A stretch of 64,000 nt of DNA from G963669295 sp963669295 (GTDB lineage: Bacteria > Bacteroidota > Bacteroidia > Flavobacteriales_D > CALLUQ01): positions 124,001 to 188,000 of the forward strand of contig OY769938.1 of assembly GCA_963669295.1 (NCBI GenBank), in the 5' to 3' direction. Both the position numbers and the translations under genes were made by a program. Of this stretch, positions 59,234 to 64,000 are shown piece after piece (position 1 is the stretch's first letter; each line of letters begins with the position of its first letter). Under the pieces are notes generated by a model. That model did not search any database. It saw nothing but the letters and a program-made list of their open reading frames with translations, and had not been told where the DNA came from.

Positions 59234-60457
59234 CTAGCGCACTACTATCCGTCGGGTAATGATGGTATTTTGCTGTTCTAATCGCAACAAGAATACTCCT
59301 TTACGTGCTACTTGAATGTTGAAACGATGGGTGCCAGTGCCCGATGCTACTTCCCGCCCTACAGCGTCGTACAATCGCCACCGTTGAATGCCTTTGCCTT
59401 CTACCCAGCAGTTTCCTGTATTGGGGTTGGGGTAAATGCTGATGGCATCGTTATTTCCCTGCTCTTCTATCCCCACCGAACAATCAACCACTTCTACCAA
59501 AATAGAATCGTACACCATGCAGTCGTTGGCTACATTAATGCGGTAATAAATGGTGTGAGTTCCCAGCCCGGCATAAGAAGGTTCAAACCTTGCGTTAGGT
59601 CCATTTACCGCTCCGGGGCCGCTGAAGTAGCCCGATCCTGGAGTAACCACAAATGGCACTGCACTGTCGGTTAAACAAACTGTACCGATGGGTTGAAATA
59701 CGATGGGTGGTGGCAATGGGAAAAAAGCCACAGTAGTTTCAATCACGCTATCGCAACCCGATGTGGTAGGATAGGTATCTATGTATACCCCATCTGTTTT
59801 TTGCCATGCTCCTTGTACAAAAAGGCTATCGCCTTCACACAGTTCATAGTTAAAGGGATAAACAATACTATCTCCTCCCATAATTTTGATGTCGTCGATG
59901 GCCCAAAAATAGTGGCTGATGATGCTGTCGCCAAAGGTGAACTTTAGCTGCACATTGGGTTCGTTGGCTGCAATGCTGGAAAGGGTAATGCGCTCATAAG
60001 TAGGGTTAATGTCTTGACACCCGGCTGGTAAAGGAAAGTCGTGCCAGGTGTTACCATCGGTGGTCACCGACACTGTAAACCCTTCGGTGGCATTCCAACA
60101 ACATTGCCTGAAGTACGATTGAAATTGCAATTCTACACAGCTGGTTCCGCTTAGGTTGATGGGAGGCGATATTAACTCCCCCATCGGGGTAATGTAATTG
60201 GGAGATAACGGGAAGTTAATGGAATCGGCATCGAACAGCATAAACCCGTTGGGAGTAGTGGTAAAAGCAGGCAATGGCGTTCCTGTCGACCACTCGCCAC
60301 TAGTGCCATAAAAAGAGTGCTTCCAATCGGGCTGTGGACCTGCTACGGTCCAGGTGCCATTGGTGCTGTTGAGTCCGTTCGAGAAATCTTCTTCCCAAAC
60401 AACTTGTGCCCATGCAAAATGGGGCAATAGTAACAATACGGTAAGCCAATGTTTCAT
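59234..60457 (-). CDS. T9SS-sorted secreted protein with jelly-roll-like domain
   Basis: 407 residues from the ATG at 60457, which begins a signal peptide (MKHWLTVLLLLPHFAWAQ); the upstream in-frame start is disfavoured. Residues about 20-190 form a MAM/jelly-roll-like domain (VVWEEDFSNGLNSTNGTWTV, FRQCCWNATEGFTVSVTTDG, HYFWAIDDIKIMGGD). Then a Cys-containing Ig-like region (LCEGDSLFVQGAWQKTDGVYIDTYPTTSGCDSV) of the PKD/SprB kind and a T9SS type A sorting domain (IYPNPNTGNCWVEG, KGVFLLRLEQQ, RRIVVR). Probably a surface adhesin or enzyme scaffold. Confidence 0.85.
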   Translation of the reverse strand: MKHWLTVLLLLPHFAWAQVVWEEDFSNGLNSTNGTWTVAGPQPDWKHSFYGTSGEWSTGTPLPAFTTTPNGFMLFDADSINFPLSPNYITPMGELISPPINLSGTSCVELQFQSYFRQCCWNATEGFTVSVTTDGNTWHDFPLPAGCQDINPTYERITLSSIAANEPNVQLKFTFGDSIISHYFWAIDDIKIMGGDSIVYPFNYELCEGDSLFVQGAWQKTDGVYIDTYPTTSGCDSVIETTVAFFPLPPPIVFQPIGTVCLTDSAVPFVVTPGSGYFSGPGAVNGPNARFEPSYAGLGTHTIYYRINVANDCMVYDSILVEVVDCSVGIEEQGNNDAISIYPNPNTGNCWVEGKGIQRWRLYDAVGREVASGTGTHRFNIQVARKGVFLLRLEQQNTIITRRIVVR

Positions 60458-60583
60458 GGTACTCAAAGATAGCCGAAAAAGCTGGAATAGTAACAAATAC
60501 TATTGCTATTCTATCCTCCGATTTCCTTGTCGCACTGTGCCTCAGGCTGATATCACCATGTGTTTTTTTTTTATTTTCACGGC

Positions 60584-61936
60584 ATGAAAACAGGCGGTGC
60601 TTCTTTTTCCTTGATGTTGGTGTTGTGGTTGCTTTGCACACCATCTGTAGCGCAGCAAGACAGCAGCAAATCGTTTACAATATCGCTAGAGTTTCGTCCG
60701 CGTATGGAGTACCGCGACGGTTGGAAAACTTTGCCGAATGATACGACTGCAGCTGCTTATTTTGGCACGCACCGCAGCCGACTTAATTTTACGTACCAAC
60801 AACCGGGGTTTAAGTTTCATACATCGTTGCAAGATATTCGTGTTTGGGGGCAATACGGACAAACCTCTACCAACGGTTCGTTCAATGTATTTGAAACGTA
60901 TGTGGAGCCTTCGCTGAGCGAAAAGTGGCGATTGCGCATTGGACGGCAGGCGGTGCAATTGGACAATGGTCGGTTGTTTTCAGCAGCCAATTGGAGCCAG
61001 GCTTCCAGGGCGCATGATGGACTGAATCTTATTTACCAACAAAAGCATTTATTGTCGGAAGCGCTATTGTTTTTCAATCAAACTTCGGAACGTGTTTTTG
61101 GCACTGATTTTTCGTTGAACAATTACAAGCTGCTTGGTGTGCATCACCTTCGTGCCAGGCTGGGCGATTACCTCACCCTCACCACCATCAATGCTGTAGA
61201 TGGCTATCAAAGTGCTACTACCCCCCGGGTGATGTATGCACGCGGCACCTCTGGTGGGCGACTAGCGTTTGAGAAAAACCGATGGTACTTTACGGTAAGT
61301 GGGTATGGGCAATATGGGCAATTGGCCTCTGGACAGGAGGTGCGAGCCTACTACCTACAGCCCGAAATTCGCTATAGCGCTGGCAAGTGGATCAGCCGTT
61401 TGGGCATGGAGTATTTGAGTGGCGATGATATGATGAACCCCGATGCCATATCGAACTCTTTTGAAACGTTATACGGGGTGGCCTTTAAGTTTATGGGTAA
61501 CCTCAACTACTTCACTTCATTTCCCGATAACACTAATGGCGGTGGGTTGATTGACCCTTATTTGTTTGTTTCCTACCAACTGAGCGATCGTGTTCAATTG
61601 CGTGCCGATGGACATGTATTCTTATTGCAAAACGATGTGCCTGGCTATAATGGAGAGGTACTCGACGCTTACCTGGGGTGGGAGAACGACCTATCGATGA
61701 AGTATGTTATTAACGACTATACTCGTTTGAAATGGGGAGTATCGTATATGGTGGCCGAGCAAAGCATGGAAGTGTTAAAAGGAGGTGATAGCAACCTCAT
61801 TCCTGTTTGGAGCTATGTGATGGTAACCTTTAAACCCGACCTTTTTAGCTTCAAAGGCAGCAGTCGGTCGGTGCCGCAGCGCAAGCACGATGGCAGTGGC
61901 AATGGGCAAGGCAGAAACGCCTCTACACCTCGATAA
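60584..61936 (+). CDS. Alginate-export-family outer-membrane porin
   Basis: 450 residues from the ATG at 60584; signal peptide to about 23 (SVAQQ). The mature protein is a beta-barrel with an early FRPRMEYRDGWKTL strand, RSRLNFTYQQPGFKFHTSLQDIRVWGQ, an LRIGRQAVQLDNGRLFSAANWSQASRAHDGLNL segment and the last strands SYVMVTFKPDLFSF; these fit the alginate_exp (AlgE-like) family. The C-terminal 20 residues are basic and hydrophilic. In Bacteroidota such porins are often general uptake pores; alginate need not be the substrate. SulP follows in the same direction. Confidence 0.85.
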   Translation: MKTGGASFSLMLVLWLLCTPSVAQQDSSKSFTISLEFRPRMEYRDGWKTLPNDTTAAAYFGTHRSRLNFTYQQPGFKFHTSLQDIRVWGQYGQTSTNGSFNVFETYVEPSLSEKWRLRIGRQAVQLDNGRLFSAANWSQASRAHDGLNLIYQQKHLLSEALLFFNQTSERVFGTDFSLNNYKLLGVHHLRARLGDYLTLTTINAVDGYQSATTPRVMYARGTSGGRLAFEKNRWYFTVSGYGQYGQLASGQEVRAYYLQPEIRYSAGKWISRLGMEYLSGDDMMNPDAISNSFETLYGVAFKFMGNLNYFTSFPDNTNGGGLIDPYLFVSYQLSDRVQLRADGHVFLLQNDVPGYNGEVLDAYLGWENDLSMKYVINDYTRLKWGVSYMVAEQSMEVLKGGDSNLIPVWSYVMVTFKPDLFSFKGSSRSVPQRKHDGSGNGQGRNASTPR

Positions 61937-62038
61937 TTCTTTGATTCTCTTGTCTTTTTCTTGTTGCTTTTTATCTCGTTTCCTTCCTTTTTGGTCTAAT
62001 TAAACGCCCTCTTTTCTTCCTACCATGGTTTAAAAGTC

Positions 62039-62046
62039 TACTTTTG
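62039..62046 (+). promoter_or_regulatory. -7 box upstream of the SulP gene
   Basis: TACTTTTG, an exact TAnnTTTG match, 26 bases before the start codon; the -33 region has only a partial match (TTTC about 22 bases upstream). Confidence 0.4.
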
Positions 62047-62071
62047 CGCCTTCTTTAAAATTGAGTAGGGC

Positions 62072-63685
62072 ATGAAAAAACTGATACGCAACTTTACCCA
62101 CAACGCGAAGAACGATGTATTATCGGGACTTACAGTAGCACTTGCATTGGTGCCTGAGGCGGTGGCTTTTGCTTTTGTGGCTGGTATCGATCCGTTGGTA
62201 GGATTGTATGGTGCTTTTATGATGGGCATTGTTACTTCCTTATTTGGAGGAAGACCGGGTATGATTTCGGGTGCTACTGGTGCCATGGCAGTGGTAATGG
62301 TGCACATGATTCAGCAAGGAAATGAAGTGGGCATGGGGTTGGATGTACCTATTGAAAACCTGGGGCTGCAATGGTTGTTCATTACGCTGTTGATTGTTGG
62401 GGTTATTCAGGTGGCTGCCGGGGTACTAAAGCTGGGAAAGTTTGTACGCCTTATTCCTCATCCGGTAATGATGGGTTTTGTGAATGGACTGGCCATCGTC
62501 ATCTTTTTATCGCAGCTTGAATTTTTTAAAACCTCTGTTGGGGATAGTACAGAGTGGTTGCAAGGGCAAGCCTTATGGCTGATGCTCGGATTGGTAGCCC
62601 TGGTAATGCTCATTATGTTTGTACTGCCCAAAATCACCAAGAAAGTACCGGCAGCACTTACTGCCATTATTGTGGTGGCCTGCATTACCATTTTTGGTCA
62701 TTTGGAGGTAAGCACTGTAGGCTCTTTTATTCGCGAAGGTGGTGGCGAAGGGCTCAAAGGGTCGCTTCCTACTTTTCAGTCGCAATTATCAGGATTGGTT
62801 TATACCCTTGAAGGGCACTGGGGGCTTATTATTTCCACGGCTTTTTTAATGGCTGCCGTAGGGTTAATTGAATCGTTAATGACCTTGAACCTGGTGGATG
62901 AGATTACGGGTACCCGTGGTAGTGGCAACCGGGAGTGTGTAGCACAAGGTGGCGCCAACTTGCTTAACGGATTGTTTGGTGGTATGGGGGGCTGTGCCAT
63001 GATTGGTCAATCCATTATTAATGTGAACTCTGGCGGACGCGGGCGTTTATCGGGCATTACTGCAGCCATTGCTTTGTTGTGTTTTGTATTGTTTGGTGCA
63101 CCACTTATCGAGCAAATTCCTATTGCTGCCCTGGTGGGGGTAATGTTTATGGTGGTCATTGGCACTTTTGCATGGAGCAGCTTCCGCATTTTAAATAAGA
63201 TTCCGGTGGCTGATGCGGTGGTGCTTATTGCTGTATCTGCCATTACTGTTTGGCAAGATTTAGCCATTGCCGTTATTGCAGGGGTAATTATTTCTGCCCT
63301 GGTGTTTGCCTGGAAAAATGCCACCATGATTCGAGCGCGAAAGCGCATGAAAGAAGATGGTACTAAGGTGTATGAAATATGGGGTCCTTTGTTTTTTGGG
63401 TCGGTACAAACGTTCAACTCCAAGTTTGATGCGAAGAATGATCCCGAAAGAATAGAGATTGATTTCATTGAATCGAAAGTCACCGATCATTCGGGCATTG
63501 AAGCCATACGTACTGTAGCCAACAGGTACCTCGATTTGGGGAAAGAAATTAAGCTTACCCACCTCAGCCCCGAGTGCAAGACCTTATTGCTGAAAGCCAA
63601 TAAGAAGTTTGAGCAAGTGATTGAAACCTCGATCGACGATCCGAGGTATTATGTGGTTACCAACCAGCTCGACCCGGAAGTATAA
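62072..63685 (+). CDS. SulP family anion transporter with STAS domain
   Basis: 537 residues. The transporter core (about 10-410) starts NDVLSGLTVALALVPEAVAFAFVAGIDPLVGLYGAF, the SulP signature, and has GRPGMISGATGAMAVVMV and the conserved GGMGGCAMIGQSIINVNSGGRGRLSG stretch. The STAS domain is shorter than in classical SulPs (about 430-537: FGSVQTFNSKFDAKNDPERIEIDFIESKVTDHSGIEAI). SulPs carry sulfate, bicarbonate or other anions, with sodium or proton; the ion here cannot be told. Confidence 0.94.
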   Translation: MKKLIRNFTHNAKNDVLSGLTVALALVPEAVAFAFVAGIDPLVGLYGAFMMGIVTSLFGGRPGMISGATGAMAVVMVHMIQQGNEVGMGLDVPIENLGLQWLFITLLIVGVIQVAAGVLKLGKFVRLIPHPVMMGFVNGLAIVIFLSQLEFFKTSVGDSTEWLQGQALWLMLGLVALVMLIMFVLPKITKKVPAALTAIIVVACITIFGHLEVSTVGSFIREGGGEGLKGSLPTFQSQLSGLVYTLEGHWGLIISTAFLMAAVGLIESLMTLNLVDEITGTRGSGNRECVAQGGANLLNGLFGGMGGCAMIGQSIINVNSGGRGRLSGITAAIALLCFVLFGAPLIEQIPIAALVGVMFMVVIGTFAWSSFRILNKIPVADAVVLIAVSAITVWQDLAIAVIAGVIISALVFAWKNATMIRARKRMKEDGTKVYEIWGPLFFGSVQTFNSKFDAKNDPERIEIDFIESKVTDHSGIEAIRTVANRYLDLGKEIKLTHLSPECKTLLLKANKKFEQVIETSIDDPRYYVVTNQLDPEV

Positions 63686-63753
63686 CCATATTATCATCCT
63701 CGTTGTGTGCTTTGGGGCTTATGTTTATTTTAGCTGCTCCAATATTGTTTGTT

Positions 63754-64000
63754 ATGACCACCACCGAATTGGCTGCCGAGTTTGAGGCATTTAGGCCCAT
63801 ATTGAAATCATACATCTTACGCATGACCACCAGCGTAAGTGATGCTGAAGACATTGTACAAGAAACGTATGTAAAAGCCCACACCAACCTCAGCAGTTTC
63901 AAAGGGGAATCTTCCATAAAAACATGGGTGTTTGCCATTGCTTCCAACCTGGCCAAAGATCATTTGAAAGCCAAAAAACGCTGGCCCGAACATGTAACCG
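63754..64000 (+). CDS. ECF-type RNA polymerase sigma factor (3' partial)
   Basis: Cut by the right edge; 82 codons are visible from the ATG at 63754 (an ATG at 63721 in the same frame is less likely). Region 2 of sigma-70 is seen: FRPILKSYILRMTTSVSDAEDIVQETYVKAHTNLSSFKGESSIKTWVFAIASNLAKDHLK, which includes the -10-recognition and core-binding helices. ECF sigma factors answer envelope or metal stress. It lies 68 bases after the SulP gene in the same direction. Confidence 0.9.
   Translation, partial: MTTTELAAEFEAFRPILKSYILRMTTSVSDAEDIVQETYVKAHTNLSSFKGESSIKTWVFAIASNLAKDHLKAKKRWPEHVT

Overview
The window is bacterial chromosome from a member of the Bacteroidota, probably a marine or freshwater flavobacterium-like lineage. 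Evidence seen: five proteins end in type IX secretion (T9SS) type A sorting domains, one protein resembles the T9SS component PorN/GldN, a TonB receptor with STN and carboxypeptidase-regulatory domains sits next to a DUF4249 lipoprotein, and several promoters have the Bacteroidota form TTTG-N20-TAnnTTTG with little Shine-Dalgarno signal. Coding density is high on both strands. I saw no tRNA, rRNA, IS element or CRISPR array.

Layout. 1-8423: a T9SS propeller-type protein cut by the left edge, a DUF5916 outer-membrane-type protein, a 718-base gene-free AT-rich gap, a small secreted protein, then a run of small housekeeping-like genes (VOC, membrane protein, MmcQ/YjbR) and a T9SS hydrolase. 8425-13277: leftward genes for an M61 peptidase, an M48-like peptidase, a lipoprotein and a T9SS protein. 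13321-22401: the most unusual part. Three leftward genes encode proteins with the same kind of N-terminal tail of Met/Gln/Glu-rich repeats; two also carry the DUF4157 (eCIS_core) domain with HELTH. Their C-termini differ: one L,D-transpeptidase-like (His/Cys), one M14 zinc carboxypeptidase-like, one with spaced His and Cys motifs like a caspase-fold peptidase. Two are followed closely by exported small proteins, and their upstream regions share promoter features. comEC and a class III cyclase-like gene lie among them. 22554-26239: spoIID/lytB-like, lpxB, two small membrane proteins and surE. 26370-32532: tandem DUF4139/MuiA-like paralogues, a methyltransferase, a lipoprotein and a Tat-type intradiol dioxygenase-like lipoprotein.

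32533-38965: a Fur-family regulator behind inverted repeats, a C1 peptidase, a MORN-repeat/PorN-like fusion, three GYF_2 membrane proteins, a tiny Lys/Cys protein on the other strand and an M23-like protein. 38968-47667: GH3 hexosaminidase, a possible small RNA, a GlcD-type oxidase, DPP IV followed by a POT peptide transporter (a plausible peptide-scavenging pair), and a thioredoxin operon holding two unlisted micro-proteins. 47672-64000: DUF427, a Rieske-glutamate synthase fusion with a leader that contains a terminator, a helical-repeat protein, a universal stress protein, the TonB/DUF4249 operon, a Met/His-rich Spy-like T9SS protein, a monohaem cytochrome lipoprotein, another T9SS protein, an alginate-export-type porin, a SulP transporter and an ECF sigma factor cut by the right edge.

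All function calls are from reading motifs by eye; no database search was possible.
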